The notes beneath the pieces are model-generated. The model was not told where the DNA came from and did not search any database. It saw only the letters and a list, made by a program, of their open reading frames with translations. From NCBI GenBank assembly GCA_037893245.1, contig JBAIAA010000020.1:1116001-1180000 (forward strand): DNA of 64,000 nucleotides, written 5' to 3'. This document shows, piece after piece, positions 1 through 14,921 of this stretch. Position numbers and translations under genes: made by a program. Within the stretch, counting starts at the first letter, position 1; each line of letters starts with the position of its first letter. This DNA comes from Crossaster papposus. Lineage: Eukaryota; Echinodermata; Asteroidea; Velatida; Solasteridae.

Positions 1-35
1 TGAGCTCGCGTAGAAATTCTCCTTACAATTAGGGT

Positions 36-57
36 GGTGCACCCTATAGGGTGCACC
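36..57. repeat. 22-bp perfect palindrome in each satellite unit
   Basis: The segment reads GGTGCACCC TATA GGGTGCACC, its own reverse complement over all 22 bases. It recurs once per unit through the array (for example 522-543, 1009-1030) and I saw no change in it. It could be a dimeric protein site or extrude as a cruciform. Function is inference. Confidence 0.9.
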
Positions 58-419
58 TGCCTAATTCAAGTCCCATTGAAAACGGTGTAAAATCAACAAT
101 GTTCACGACCAAGTTTCTTGCACACGGACATCACTGGGGTTTCTCAAACAACAATCAGATTATTGTCTTGGTCTTTATCTTTCCATTTCTTTTCAATTTT
201 TAGTAGGTTAGCCAATTACATTTTTTTATATTCACACCAAAAGAAACTCACCTCCCGAAAAGTGATACTTCCCGAGCCTGCAAGCAGCCATTTTTCAAAT
301 GGCATCCCTCCACGTTCTAGGGCAATTAGGACCCATTTTTCAACCGTAATTTTGTCAAGTCTGCCCTCAGATTGAAGCTCAAAAACCAGGGAGTTGATCC
401 TATGCTATATTTACACAAT

Positions 420-469
420 CCCACCATTTCTTTCACCAAACGGCATCCGTTTTCAAAAGAAATTGTGGG
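420..469. repeat. Nested hairpin in the satellite unit
   Basis: The arms CCCACCATTTCTTT (420-433) and AAAGAAATTGTGGG (456-469) pair with one mismatch and enclose a second small inverted repeat, AACGG-CAT-CCGTT. It recurs in every unit. The copy near 1882 carries an A that makes the outer stem fully paired. Confidence 0.75.
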
Positions 470-3400
470 GGGCACATTTCATGCAAATGAGCTCGCGTAG
501 AAATTCTCCTTACAATTAGGGTGGTGCACCCTATAGGGTGCACCTGCCTAATTCAAGTCCCATTGAAAACGGTGTAAAATCAACAATGTTCACGACCAAG
601 TTTCTTGCACACCGACATCACTGGGGTTTCTCAAACAACAATCAGATTATTGTCTTGGTCTTTATCTTTCCATTTCTTTTCAATTTTTAGTAGGTTAGCC
701 AATTACATTTTTTAATATTCACACCAAAAGAAACTCACCTCCCGAAAAGTGATACTTCCCGAGCCTGCAAGCAGCCATTTTACAAATGGCATCCCTCCAC
801 GTTCTAGGGCAATTAGGATCCATTTTTCAACCGTAATTTTGTCAAGTCTGCCCTCAGATTGAAGCTCAAAAACCAGGGAGTTGATCCTATGCTATATTTA
901 CACAATCCCACCATTTCTTTCACCAAACGGCATCCGTTTTCAAAAGAAATTGTGGGGGCAAATTTCATGCAAATGAGCTCGCGTAGAAATTCTCCTTACA
1001 ATTAGGGTGGTGCACCCTATAGGGTGCACCTGCCTAATTCAAGTCCCATTGAAAACGGTGTAAAATCAACAATGTTCACGACCAAGTTTCTTGCACACGG
1101 ACATCACTGGGGTTTCTCAAACAACAATCAGATTATTGTCTTGGTCTTTATCTTTCCATTTCTTTTCAATTTTTAGTAGGTTAGCCAATTACATTTTTTT
1201 TATATTCACACCAAAAGAAACTCACCTCCCGAAAAGTGATACTTCCCGAGCCTGCAAGCAGCCATTTTACAAATGGCATCCCTCCACGTTCTAGGGCAAT
1301 TAGGACCCATTTTTCAACCGTAATTTTGTCAAGTCTGCCCTCAGATTGAAGCTCAAAAACCAGGGAGTTGATCCTATGCTATATTTACACAATCCCACCA
1401 TTTCTTTCACCAAACGGCATCCGTTTTCAAAAGAAATTGTGGGGGCAAATTTCATGCAAATGAGCTCGCGTAGAAATTCTCCTTACAATTAGGGTGGTGC
1501 ACCCTATAGGGTGCACCTGCCTAATTCAAGTCCCATTGAAAACGGTGTAAAATCAACAATGTTCACGACCAAGTTTCTTGCACACGGACATCACTGGGGT
1601 TTCTCAAACAACAATCAGATTATTGTCTTGGTCTTTATCTTTCCATTTCTTTTCAATTTTTAGTAGGTTAGCCAATTACATTTTTTTATATTCACACCAA
1701 AAGAAACTCACCTCCCGAAAAGTGATACTTCCCGAGCCTGCAAGCAGCCATTTTTCAAATGGCATCCCTCCACGTTCTAGGGCAATTAGGACCCATTTTT
1801 CAACCGTAATTTTGTCAAGTCTGCCCTCAGATTGAAGCTCAAAAACCAGGGAGTTGATCCTATGCTATATTTACACAATCCCACAATTTCTTTCACCAAA
1901 CGGCATCCGTTTTCAAAAGAAATTGTGGGGGGCACATTTCATGCAAATGAGCTCGCGTAGAAATTCTCCTTACAATTAGGGTGGTGCACCCTATAGGGTG
2001 CACCTGCCTAATTCAAGTCCCATTGAAAACGGTGTAAAATCAACAATGTTCACGACCAAGTTTCTTGCACACCGACATCACTGGGGTTTCTCAAACAACA
2101 ATCAGATTATTGTCTTGGTCTTTATCTTTCCATTTCTTTTCAATTTTTAGTAGGTTAGCCAATTACATTTTTTAATATTCACACCAAAAGAAACTCACCT
2201 CCCGAAAAGTGATACTTCCCGAGCCTGCAAGCAGCCATTTTACAAATGGCATCCCTCCACGTTCTAGGGCAATTAGGATCCATTTTTCAACCGTAATTTT
2301 GTCAAGTCTGCCCTCAGATTGAAGCTCAAAAACCAGGGAGTTGATCCTATGCTATATTTACACAATCCCACCATTTCTTTCACCAAACGGCATCCGTTTT
2401 CAAAAGAAATTGTGGGGGCAAATTTCATGCAAATGAGCTCGCGTAGAAATTCTCCTTACAATTAGGGTGGTGCACCCTATAGGGTGCACCTGCCTAATTC
2501 AAGTCCCATTGAAAACGGTGTAAAATCAACAATGTTCACGACCAAGTTTCTTGCACACGGACATCACTGGGGTTTCTCAAACAACAATCAGATTATTGTC
2601 TTGGTCTTTATCTTTCCATTTCTTTTCAATTTTTAGTAGGTTAGCCAATTACATTTTTTTTATATTCACACCAAAAGAAACTCACCTCCCGAAAAGTGAT
2701 ACTTCCCGAGCCTGCAAGCAGCCATTTTACAAATGGCATCCCTCCACGTTCTAGGGCAATTAGGACCCATTTTTCAACCGTAATTTTGTCAAGTCTGCCC
2801 TCAGATTGAAGCTCAAAAACCAGGGAGTTGATCCTATGCTATATTTACACAATCCCACCATTTCTTTCACCAAACGGCATCCGTTTTCAAAAGAAATTGT
2901 GGGGGCAAATTTCATGCAAATGAGCTCGCGTAGAAATTCTCCTTACAATTAGGGTGGTGCACCCTATAGGGTGCACCTGCCTAATTCAAGTCCCATTGAA
3001 AACGGTGTAAAATCAACAATGTTCACGACCAAGTTTCTTGCACACGGACATCACTGGGGTTTCTCAAACAACAATCAGATTATTGTCTTGGTCTTTATCT
3101 TTCCATTTCTTTTCAATTTTTAGTAGGTTAGCCAATTACATTTTTTTATATTCACACCAAAAGAAACTCACCTCCCAAAAAGTGATACTTCCCGAGCCTG
3201 CAAGCAGCCATTTTACAAATGGCATCCCTCCACGTTCTAGGGCAATTAGGACCCATTTTTCAACCGTAATTTTGTCAAGTCTGCCCTCAGATTGAAGCTC
3301 AAAAACCAGGGAGTTGATCCTATGCTATATTTACACAATCCCACCATTTCTTTCACCAAACGGCATCCGTTTTCAAAAGAAATTGTGGGGGCACATTTCA

Positions 3401-6400
3401 TGCAAATGAGCTCGCGTAGAAATTCTCCTTACAATTAGGGTGGTGCACCCTATAGGGTGCACCTGCCTAATTCAAGTCCCATTGAAAACGGTGTAAAATC
3501 AACAATGTTCACGACCAAGTTTCTTGCACACCGACATCACTGGGGTTTCTCAAACAACAATCAGATTATTGTCTTGGTCTTTATCTTTCCATTTCTTTTC
3601 AATTTTTAGTAGGTTAGCCAATTACATATTTTTATATTCACACCAAAAGAAACTCACCTCCCGAAAAGTGATACTTCCCGAGCCTGCAAGCAGCCATTTT
3701 ACAAATGGCATCCCTCCACGTTCTAGGGCAATTAGGACCCATTTTTCAACCGTAATTTTGTCAAGTCTGCCTTCAGATTGAAGCTCGAAAACCAGGGAGT
3801 TGATCCTATGCTATATTTACACAATCCCACCATTTCTTTCACCAAACGGCATCCGTTTTCAAAAGAAATTGTGGGGGGCACATTTCATGCAAATGAGCTC
3901 GCGTAGAAATTCTCCTTACAATTAGGGTGGTGCACCCTATAGGGTGCACCTGCCTAATTCAAGTCCCATTGAAAACGGTGTAAAATCAACAATGTTCACG
4001 ACCAAGTTTCTTGCACACCGACATCACTGGGGTTTCTCAAACAACAATCAGATTATTGTCTTGGTCTTTATCTTTCCATTTCTTTTCAATTTTTAGTAGG
4101 TTAGCCAATTACATTTTTTAATATTCACACCAAAAGAAACTCACCTCCCGAAAAGTGATACTTCCCGAGCCTGCAAGCAGCCATTTTACAAATGGCATCC
4201 CTCCACGTTCTAGGGCAATTAGGACCCATTTTTCAACCGTAATTTTGTCAAGTCTGCCCTCAGATTGAAGCTCAAAAACCAGGGAGTTGATCCTATGCTA
4301 TATTTACACAATCCCACCATTTCTTTCGCCAAACGGCATCCGTTTTCAAAAGAAATTGTGGGGACAAATTTCATGCAAATGAGCTCGCGTAGAAATTCTC
4401 CTTACAATTAGGGTGGTGCACCCTATAGGGTGCACCTGCCTAATTCAAGTCCCATTGAAAACGGTGTAAAATCAACAATGTTCACGACCAAGTTTCTTGC
4501 ACACGGACATCACTGGGGTTTCTCAAACAACAATCAGATTATTGTCTTGGTCTTTATCTTTCCATTTCTTTTCAATTTTTAGTAGGTTAGCCAATTACAT
4601 TTTTTAATATTCACACCAAAAGAAACTCACCTCCCGAAAAGTGATACTTCCCAAGCCTGCAAGCAGCCATTTTACAAATGGCATCCCTCCACGTTCTAGG
4701 GCAATTAGGACCCATTTTTCAACCGTAATTTTGTCAAGTCTGCCCTCAGATTGAAGCTCAAAAACCAGGGAGTTGATCCTATGCTATATTTACACAATCC
4801 CACCATTTCTTTCACCAAACGGCATCCGTTTTCAAAAGAAATTGTGGGGGCAAATTTCATGCAAATGAGCTCGCGTAGAAATTCTCCTTACAATTAGGGT
4901 GGTGCACCCTATAGGGTGCACCTGCCTAATTCAAGTCCCATTGAAAACGGTGTAAAATCAACAATGTTCACGACCAAGTTTCTTGCACACGGACATCACT
5001 GGGGTTTCTCAAACAACAATCAGATTATTGTCTTGGTCTTTATCTTTCCATTTCTTTTCAATTTTTAGTAGGTTAGCCAATTACATTTTTTTTATATTCA
5101 CACCAAAAGAAACTCACCTCCCGAAAAGTGATACTTCCCGAGCCTGCAAGCAGCCATTTTACAAATGGCATCCCTCCACGTTCTAGGGCAATTAGGACCC
5201 ATTTTTCAACCGTAATTTTGTCAAGTCTGCCCTCAGATTGAAGCTCAAAAACCAGGGAGTTGATCCTATGCTATATTTACACAATCCCACCATTTCTTTC
5301 ACCAAACGGCATCCGTTTTCAAAAGAAATTGTGGGGGCAAATTTCATGCAAATGAGCTCGCGTAGAAATTCTCCTTACAATTAGGGTGGTGCACCCTATA
5401 GGGTGCACCTGCCTAATTCAAGTCCCATTGAAAACGGTGTAAAATCAACAATGTTCACGACCAAGTTTCTTGCACACGGACATCACTGGGGTTTCTCAAA
5501 CAACAATCAGATTATTGTCTTGGTCTTTATCTTTCCATTTCTTTTCAATTTTTAGTAGGTTAGCCAATTACATTTTTTTATATTCACACCAAAAGAAACT
5601 CACCTCCCGAAAAGTGATACTTCCCGAGCCTGCAAGCAGCCATTTTACAAATGGCATCCCTCCACGTTCTAGGGCAATTAGGACCCATTTTTCAACCGTA
5701 ATTTTGTCAAGTCTGCCCTCAGATTGAAGCTCAAAAACCAGGGAGTTGATCCTATGCTATATTTACACAATCCCACCATTTCTTTCACCAAACGGCATCC
5801 GTTTTCAAAAGAAATTGTGGGGGCACATTTCATGCAAATGAGCTCGCGTAGAAATTCTCCTTACAATTAGGGTGGTGCACCCTATAGGGTGCACCTGCCT
5901 AATTCAAGTCCCATTGAAAACGGTGAAAAATCAACAATGTTCACGACCAAGTTTCTTGCACACCGACATCACTGGGGTTTCTCAAACAACAATCAGATTA
6001 TTGTCTTGGTCTTTATCTTTCCATTTCTTTTCAATTTTTAGTAGGTTAGCCAATTACATTTTTTTATATTCACACCAAAAGAAACTCACCTCCCGAAAAG
6101 TGATACTTCCCGAGCCTGCAAGCAGCCATTTTACAAATGGCATCCCTCCACGTTCTAGGGCAATTAGGACCCATTTTTCAACCGTAATTTTGTCAAGTCT
6201 GCCCTCAGATTGAAGCTCGAAAACCAGGGAGTTGATCCTATGCTATATTTACACAATCCCACCATTTCTTTCACCAAACGGCATCCGTTTTCAAAAGAAA
6301 TTGTGGGGGGCACATTTCATGCAAATGAGCTCGCGTAGAAATTCTCCTTACAATTAGGGTGGTGCACCCTATAGGGTGCACCTGCCTAATTCAAGTCCCA

Positions 6401-9400
6401 TTGAAAACGGTGTAAAATCAACAATGTTCACGACCAAGTTTCTTGCACACCGACATCACTGGGGTTTCTCAAACAACAATCAGATTATTGTCTTGGTCTT
6501 TATCTTTCCATTTCTTTTCAATTTTTAGTAGGTTAGCCAATTACATTTTTTAATATTCACACCAAAAGAAACTCACCTCCCGAAAAGTGATACTTCCCGA
6601 GCCTGCAAGCAGCCATTTTACAAATGGCATCCCTCCACGTTCTAGGGCAATTAGGACCCATTTTTCAACCGTAATTTTGTCAAGTCTGCCCTCAGATTGA
6701 AGCTCAAAAACCAGGGAGTTGATCCTATGCTATATTTACACAATCCCACCATTTCTTTCACCAAACGGCATCCGTTTTCAAAAGAAATTGTGGGGGCAAA
6801 TTTCATGCAAATGAGCTCGCGTAGAAATTCTCCTTACAATTAGGGTGGTGCACCCTATAGGGTGCACCTGCCTAATTCAAGTCCCATTGAAAACGGTGAA
6901 AAATCAACAATGTTCACGACCAAGTTTCTTGCACACCGACATCACTGGGGTTTCTCAAACAACAATCAGATTATTGTCTTGGTCTTTATCTTTCCATTTC
7001 TTTTCAATTTTTAGTAGGTTAGCCAATTACATTTTTTTATATTCACACCAAAAGAAACTCACCTCCCGAAAAGTGATACTTCCCGAGCCTGCAAGCAGCC
7101 ATTTTACAAATGGCATCCCTCCACGTTCTAGGGCAATTAGGACCCATTTTTCAACCGTAATTTTGTCAAGTCTGCCCTCAGATTGAAGCTCGAAAACCAG
7201 GGAGTTGATCCTATGCTATATTTACACAATCCCACCATTTCTTTCACCAAACGGCATCCGTTTTCAAAAGAAATTGTGGGGGGCACATTTCATGCAAATG
7301 AGCTCGCGTAGAAATTATCCTTACAATTAGGGTGGTGCACCCTATAGGGTGCACCTGCCTAATTCAAGTCCCATTGAAAACGGTGTAAAATCAACAATGT
7401 TCACGACCAAGTTTCTTGCACACCGACATCACTGGGGTTTCTCAAACAACAATCAGATTATTGTCTTGGTCTTTATCTTTCCATTTCTTTTCAATTTTTA
7501 GTAGGTTAGCCAATTACATTTTTTAATATTCACACCAAAAGAAACTCACCTCCCGAAAAGTGATACTTCCCGAGCCTGCAAGCAGCCATTTTACAAATGG
7601 CATCCCTCCACGTTCTAGGGCAATTAGGACCCATTTTTCAACCGTAATTTTGTCAAGTCTGCCCTCAGATTGAAGCTCAAAAACCAGGGAGTTGATCCTA
7701 TGCTATATTTACACAATCCCACCATTTCTTTCACCAAACGGCATCCGTTTTCAAAAGAAATTGTGGGGGAAAATTTCATGCAAATGAGCTCGCGTAGAAA
7801 TTCTCCTTACAATTAGGGTGGTGCACCCTATAGGGTGCACCTGCCTAATTCAAGTCCCATTGAAAACGGTGTAAAATCAACAATGTTCACGACCAAGTTT
7901 CTTGCACACGGACATCACTGGGGTTTCTCAAACAACAATCAGATTATTGTCTTGGTCTTTATCTTTCCATTTCTTTTCAATTTTTAGTAGGTTAGCCAAT
8001 TACATTTTTTTATATTCACACCAAAAGAAACTCACCTCCCGAAAAGTGATACTTCCCGAGCCTGCAAGCAGCCATTTTACAAATGGCATCCCTCCACGTT
8101 CTAGGGCAATTAGGACCCATTTTTCAACCGTAATTTTGTCAAGTCTGCCCTCAGATTGAAGCTCAAAAACCAGGGAGTTGATCCTATGCTATATTTACAC
8201 AATCCCACCATTTCTTTCACCAAACGGCATCCGTTTTCAAAAGAAATTGTGGGGGGCACATTTCATGCAAATGAGCTCGCGTAGAAATTCTCCTTACAAT
8301 TAGGGTGGTGCACCCTATAGGGTGCACCTGCCTAATTCAAGTCCCATTGAAAACGGTGTAAAATCAACAATGTTCACGACCAAGTTTCTTGCACACCGAC
8401 ATCACTGGGGTTTCTCAAACAACAATCAGATTATTGTCTTGGTCTTTATCTTTCCATTTCTTTTCAATTTTTAGTAGGTTAGCCAATTACATTTTTTTAT
8501 ATTCACACCAAAAGAAACTCACCTCCCGAAAAGTGATACTTCCCGAGCCTGCAAGCAGCCATTTTACAAATGGCATCCCTCCACGTTCTAGGGCAATTAG
8601 GACCCATTTTTCAACCGTAATTTTGTCAAGTCTGCCCTCAGATTGAAGCTCAAAAACCAGGGAGTTGATCCTATGCTATATTTACACAATCCCACCATTT
8701 CTTTCACCAAACGGCATCCGTTTTCAAAAGAAATTGTGGGGGGCACATTTCATGCAAATGAGCTCGCGTAGAAATTCTCCTTACAATTAGGGTGGTGCAC
8801 CCTATAGGGTGCACCTGCCTAATTCAAGTCCCATTGAAAACGGTGTAAAATCAACAATGTTCACGACCAAGTTTCTTGCACACCGACATCACTGGGGTTT
8901 CTCAAACAACAATCAGATTATTGTCTTGGTCTTTATCTTTCCATTTCTTTTCAATTTTTAGTAGGTTAGCCAATTACATTTTTTAATATTCACACCAAAA
9001 GAAACTCACCTCCCGAAAAGTGATACTTCCCGAGCCTGCAAGCAGCCATTTTACAAATGGCATCCCTCCACGTTCTAGGGCAATTAGGACCCATTTTTCA
9101 ACCGTAATTTTGTCAAGTCTGCCCTCAGATTGAAGCTCAAAAACCAGGGAGTTGATCCTATGCTATATTTACACAATCCCACCATTTCTTTCACCAAACG
9201 GCATCCGTTTTCAAAAGAAATTGTGGGGGGCACATTTCATGCAAATGATCTCGCGTAGAAATTCTCCTTACAATTAGGGTGGTGCACCCTATAGGGTGCA
9301 CCTGCCTAATTCAAGTCCCATTTAAAACGGTGTAAAATCAACAATGTTCACGACCAAGTTTCTTGCACACCGACATCACTGGGGTTTCTCAAACAACAAT

Positions 9401-12400
9401 CAGATTATTGTCTTGGTCTTTATCTTTCCATTTATTTTCAATTTTTAGTAGGTTAGCCAATTACATTTTTTTATATTCACACCAAAAGAAACTCACCTCC
9501 CGAAAAGTGATACTTCCCGAGCCTGCAAGCAGCCATTTTACAAATGGCATCCCTCCACGTTCTAGGGCAATTAGGACCCATTTTTCAACCGTAATTTTGT
9601 CAAGTCTGCCCTCAGATTGAAGCTCAAAAACCAGGGAGTTGATCCTATGCTATATTTACACAATCCCACCATTTCTTTCACCAAACGGCATCCGTTTTCA
9701 AAAGAAATTGTGGGGGGCACATTTCATGCAAATGAGCTGGCGTAGAAATTCTCCTTACAATTAGGGTGGTGCACCCTATAGGGTGCACCTGCCTAATTCA
9801 AGTCCCATTGAAAACGGTGTAAAATCAACAATGTTCACGACCAAGTTTCTTGCACACCGACATCACTGGGGTTTCTCAAACAACAATCAGATTATTGTCT
9901 TGGTCTTTATCTTTCCATTTCTTTTCAATTTTTAGTAGGTTAGCCAATTACATTTTTTTATATTCACACCAAAAGAAACTCACCTCCCGAAAAGTGATAC
10001 TTCCCGAGCCTGCAAGCAGCCATTTTACAAATGGCATCCCTCCACGTTCTAGGGCAATTAGGACCCATTTTTCAACCGTAATTTTGTCAAGTCTGCCCTC
10101 AGATTGAAGCTCAAAAACCAGGGAGTTGATCCTATGCTATATTTACACAATCCCACCATTTCTTTCACCAAACGGCATCCGTTTTCAAAAGAAATTGTGG
10201 GGGGCACATTTCATGCAAATGAGCTCGCGTAGAAATTCTCCTTACAATTAGGGTGGTGCACCCTATAGGGTGCACCTGCCTAATTCAAGTCCCATTGAAA
10301 ACGGTGTAAAATCAACAATGTTCACGACCAAGTTTCTTGCACACCGACATCACTGGGGTTTCTCAAACAACAATCAGATTATTGTCTTGGTCTTTATCTT
10401 TCCATTTCTTTTCAATTTTTAGTAGGTTAGCCAATTACATTTTTTAATATTCACACCAAAAGAAACTCACCTCCCGTAAAGTGATACTTCCCGAGCCTGC
10501 AAGCAGCCATTTTACAAATGGCATCCCTCCACGTTCTAGGGCAATTAGGACCCATTTTTCAACCGTAATTTTGTCAAGTCTGCCCTCAGATTGAAGCTCA
10601 AAAACCAGGGAGTTGATCCTATGCTATATTTACACAATCCCACCATTTCTTTCACCAAACGGCATCCGTTTTCAAAAGAAATTGTGGGGGGCACATTTCA
10701 TGCAAATGAGCTCGCGTAGAAATTCTCCTTACAATTAGGGTGGTGCACCCTATAGGGTGCACCTGCCTAATTCAAGTCCCATTGAAAACGGTGTAAAATC
10801 AACAATGTTCACGACCAAGTTTCTTGCACACCGACATCACTGGGGTTTCTCAAACAACAATCAGATTATTGTCTTGGTCTTTATCTTTCCATTTCTTTTC
10901 AATTTTTAGTAGGTTAGCCAATTACATTTTTTTATATTCACACCAAAAGAAACTCACCTCCCGAAAAGTGATACTTCCCGAGCCTGCAAGCAGCCATTTT
11001 ACAAATGGCATCCCTCCACGTTCTAGGGCAATTAGGACCCATTTTTCAACCGTAATTTTGTCAAGTCTGCCCTCAGATTGAAGCTCAAAAACCAGGGAGT
11101 TGATCCTATGCTATATTTACACAATCCCACCATTTCTTTCACCAAACGGCATCCGTTTTCAAAAGAAATTGTGGGGGGCACATTTCATGCAAATGAGCTC
11201 GCGTAGAAATTCTCCTTACAATTAGGGTGGTGCACCCTATAGGGTGCACCTGCCTAATTCAAGTCCCATTGAAAACGGTGTAAAATCAACAATGTTCACG
11301 ACCAAGTTTCTTGCACACCGACATCACTGGGGTTTCTCAAACAACAATCAGATTATTGTCTTGGTCTTTATCTTTCCATTTCTTTTCAATTTTTAGTAGG
11401 TTAGCCAATTACATTTTTTAATATTCACACCAAAAGAAACTCACCTCCCGAAAAGTGATACTTCCCGAGCCTGCAAGCAGCCATTTTACAAATGACATCC
11501 CTCCACGTTCTAGGGCAATTAGGACCCATTTTTCAACCGTAATTTTGTCAAGTCTGCCCTCAGATTGAAGCTCAAAAACCAGGGAGTTGATCCTATGCTA
11601 TATTTACACAATCCCACCATTTCTTTCACCAAACGGCATCCGTTTTCAAAAGAAATTGTGGGGGCACATTTCATGCAAATGAGCTCGCGTAGAAATTCTC
11701 CTTACAATTAGGGTGGTGCACCCTATAGGGTGCACCTGCCTAATTCAAGTCCCATTGAAAACGGTGTAAAATCAACAATGTTCACGACCAAGTTTCTTGC
11801 ACACCGACATCACTGGGGTTTCTCAAACAACAATCAGATTATTGTCTTGGTCTTTATCTTTCCATTTCTTTTCAATTTTTAGTAGGTTAGCCAATTACAT
11901 TTTTTTATATTCACACCAAAAGAAACTCACCTCCCGAAAAGTGATACTTCCCGAGCCTGCAAGCAGCCATTTTACAAATGGCATCCCTCCACGTTCTAGG
12001 GCAATTAGGACCCATTTTTCAACCGTAATTTTGTCAAGTCTGCCCTCAGATTGAAGCTCAAAAACCAGGGAGTTGATCCTATGCTATATTTACACAATCC
12101 CACCATTTCTTTCACCAAACGGCATCCGTTTTCAAAAGAAATTGTGGGGGGCACATTTCATGCAAATGAGCTCGCGTAGAAATTCTCCTTACAATTAGGG
12201 TGGTGCACCCTATAGGGTGCACCTGCCTAATTCAAGTCCCATTGAAAACGGTGTAAAATCAACAATGTTCACGACCAAGTTTCTTGCACACCGACATCAC
12301 TGGGGTTTCTCAAACAACAATCAGATTATTGTCTTGGTCTTTATCTTTCCATTTCTTTTCAATTTTTAGTAGGTTAGCCAATTACATTTTTTAATATTCA

Positions 12401-14921
12401 CACCAAAAGAAACTCACCTCCCGTAAAGTGATACTTCCCGAGCCTGCAAGCAGCCATTTTACAAATGGCATCCCTCCACGTTCTAGGGCAATTAGGACCC
12501 ATTTTTCAACCGTAATTTTGTCAAGTCTGCCCTCAGATTGAAGCTCAAAAACCAGGGAGTTGATCCTATGCTATATTTACACAATCCCACCATTTCTTTC
12601 ACCAAACGGCATCCGTTTTCAAAAGAAATTGTGGGGGGCACATTTCATGCAAATGAGCTCGCGTAGAAATTCTCCTTACAATTAGGGTGGTGCACCCTAT
12701 AGGGTGCACCTGCCTAATTCAAGTCCCATTGAAAACGGTGTAAAATCAACAATGTTCACGACCAAGTTTCTTGCACACCGACATCACTGGGGTTTCTCAA
12801 ACAACAATCAGATTATTGTCTTGGTCTTTATCTTTCCATTTCTTTTCAATTTTTAGTAGGTTAGCCAATTACATTTTTTTATATTCACACCAAAAGAAAC
12901 TCACCTCCCGAAAAGTGATACTTCCCGAGCCTGCAAGCAGCCATTTTACAAATGGCATCCCTCCACGTTCTAGGGCAATTAGGACCCATTTTTCAACCGT
13001 AATTTTGTCAAGTCTGCCATCAGATTGAAGCTCAAAAACCAGGGAGTTGATCCTATGCTATATTAACACAATCCCACCATTTCTTTCACCAAACGGCATC
13101 CGTTTTCAAAAGAAATTGTGGGGGCAAATTTCATGCAAATGAGCTCGCGTAGAAATTCTCCTTACAATTAGGGTGGTGCACCCTATAGGGTGCACCTGCC
13201 TAATTCAAGTCCCATTGAAAACGGTGTAAAATCAACAATGTTCACGACCAAGTTTCTTGCACACCGACATCACTGGGGTTTCTCAAACAACAATCAGATT
13301 ATTGTCTTGGTCTTTATCTTTCCATTTCTTTTCAATTTTTAGTAGGTTAGCCAATTACATTTTTTTATATTCACACCAAAAGAAACTCACCTCCCGAAAA
13401 GTGATACTTCCCGAGCCTGCAAGCAGCCATTTTACAAATGGCATCCCTCCACGTTCTAGGGCAATTAGGACCCATTTTTCAACCGTAATTTTGTCAAGTC
13501 TGCCCTCAGATTGAAGCTCAAAAACCAGGGAGTTGATCCTATGCTATATTTACACAATCCCACCATTTCTTTCACCAAACGGCATCCGTTTTCAAAAGAA
13601 ATTGTGGGGGCAAATTTCATGCAAATGAGCTCGCGTAGAAATTCTCCTTACAATTAGGGTGGTGCACCCTATAGGGTGCACCTGCCTAATTCAAGTCCCA
13701 TTGAAAACGGTGTAAAATCAACAATGTTCACGACCAAGTTTCTTGCACACCGACATCACTGGGGTTTCTCAAACAACAATCAGATTATTGTCTTGGTCTT
13801 TATCTTTCCATTTCTTTTCAATTTTTAGTAGGTTAGCCAATTACATTTTTTTATATTCACACCAAAAGAAACTCACCTCCCGAAAAGTGATACTTCCCGA
13901 GCCTGCAAGCAGCCATTTTACAAATGGCATCCCTCCACGTTCTAGGGCAATTAGGACCCATTTTTCAACCGTAATTTTGTCAAGTCTGCCCTCAGATTGA
14001 AGCTCAAAAACCAGGGAGTTGATCCTATGCTATATTTACACAATCCCACCATTTCTTTCACCAAACGGCATCCTTTTTTAAAAGAAATTGTGGGGGGCAC
14101 ATTTCATGCAAATGAGCTCGCGTAGAAATTCTCCTTACAATTAGGGTGGTGCACCCTATAGGGTGCACCTGCCTAATTCAAGTCCCATTGAAAACGGTGT
14201 AAAATCAACAATGTTCACGACCAAGTTTCTTGCACACCGACATCACTGGGGTTTCTCAAACAACAATCAGATTATTGTCTTGGTCTTTATCTTTCCATTT
14301 CTTTTCAATTTTTAGTAGGTTAGCCAATTACATTTTTTTATATTCACACCAAAAGAAACTCACCTCCCGAAAAGTGATACTTCCCGAGCCTGCAAGCAGC
14401 CATTTTACAAATGGCATCCCTCCACGTTCTAGGGCAATTAGGACCCATTTTTCAACCGTAATTTTGTCAAGTCTGCCCTCAGATTGAAGCTCAAAAACCA
14501 GGGAGTTGATCCTATGCTATATTTACACAATCCCACCATTTCTTTCACCAAACGGCATCCGTTTTCAAAAGAAATTGTGGGGGCAAATTTCATGCAAATG
14601 AGCTCGCGTAGAAATTCTCCTTACAATTAGGGTGGTGCACCCTATAGGGTGCACCTGCCTAATTCAAGTCCCATTGAAAACGGTGTAAAATCAACAATGT
14701 TCACGACCAAGTTTCTTGCACACCGACATCACTGGGGTTTTTCAAACAACAATCAGATTATTGTCTTGGTCTTTATCTTTCCATTTCTTTTCAATTTTTA
14801 GTAGGTTAGCCAATTACATTTTTTTATATTCACACCAAAAGAAACTCACCTCCCGAAAAGTGATACTTCCCGAGCCTGCAAGCAGCCATTTTACAAATGG
14901 CATCCCTCCACGTTCTAGGGC

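Larger units (their letters stand above)
1..14921. repeat. Satellite array, about 487-bp unit x about 30.7
   Basis: A head-to-tail array of nearly identical units of 486-487 bp starts before the window and ends at 14921, about 320 bases into a unit. Most copies differ by only a few bases. Diagnostic variants recur: cacacGgac/cacacCgac, ttttttAata/tttttttata and ggggggcaCattt/gggggcaAattt. Each unit holds a 22-bp perfect palindrome (36-57 in the first unit), an ATGCAAAT octamer (481-488) and a hairpin-forming segment (420-469). The 67-113 codon frames that recur in each unit begin at non-ATG codons and simply follow the repeat, so I do not call genes. The array lies downstream of the last visible exon of the minus-strand gene and may be intronic. 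Confidence 0.97.

Noticed and set aside
118..14487. Recurrent 67-113 codon frames in the satellite (HTDITGVSQTT...)
   Set aside because: They begin at TTG or similar codons, repeat only because the DNA does, and one-base variants open or close them freely.
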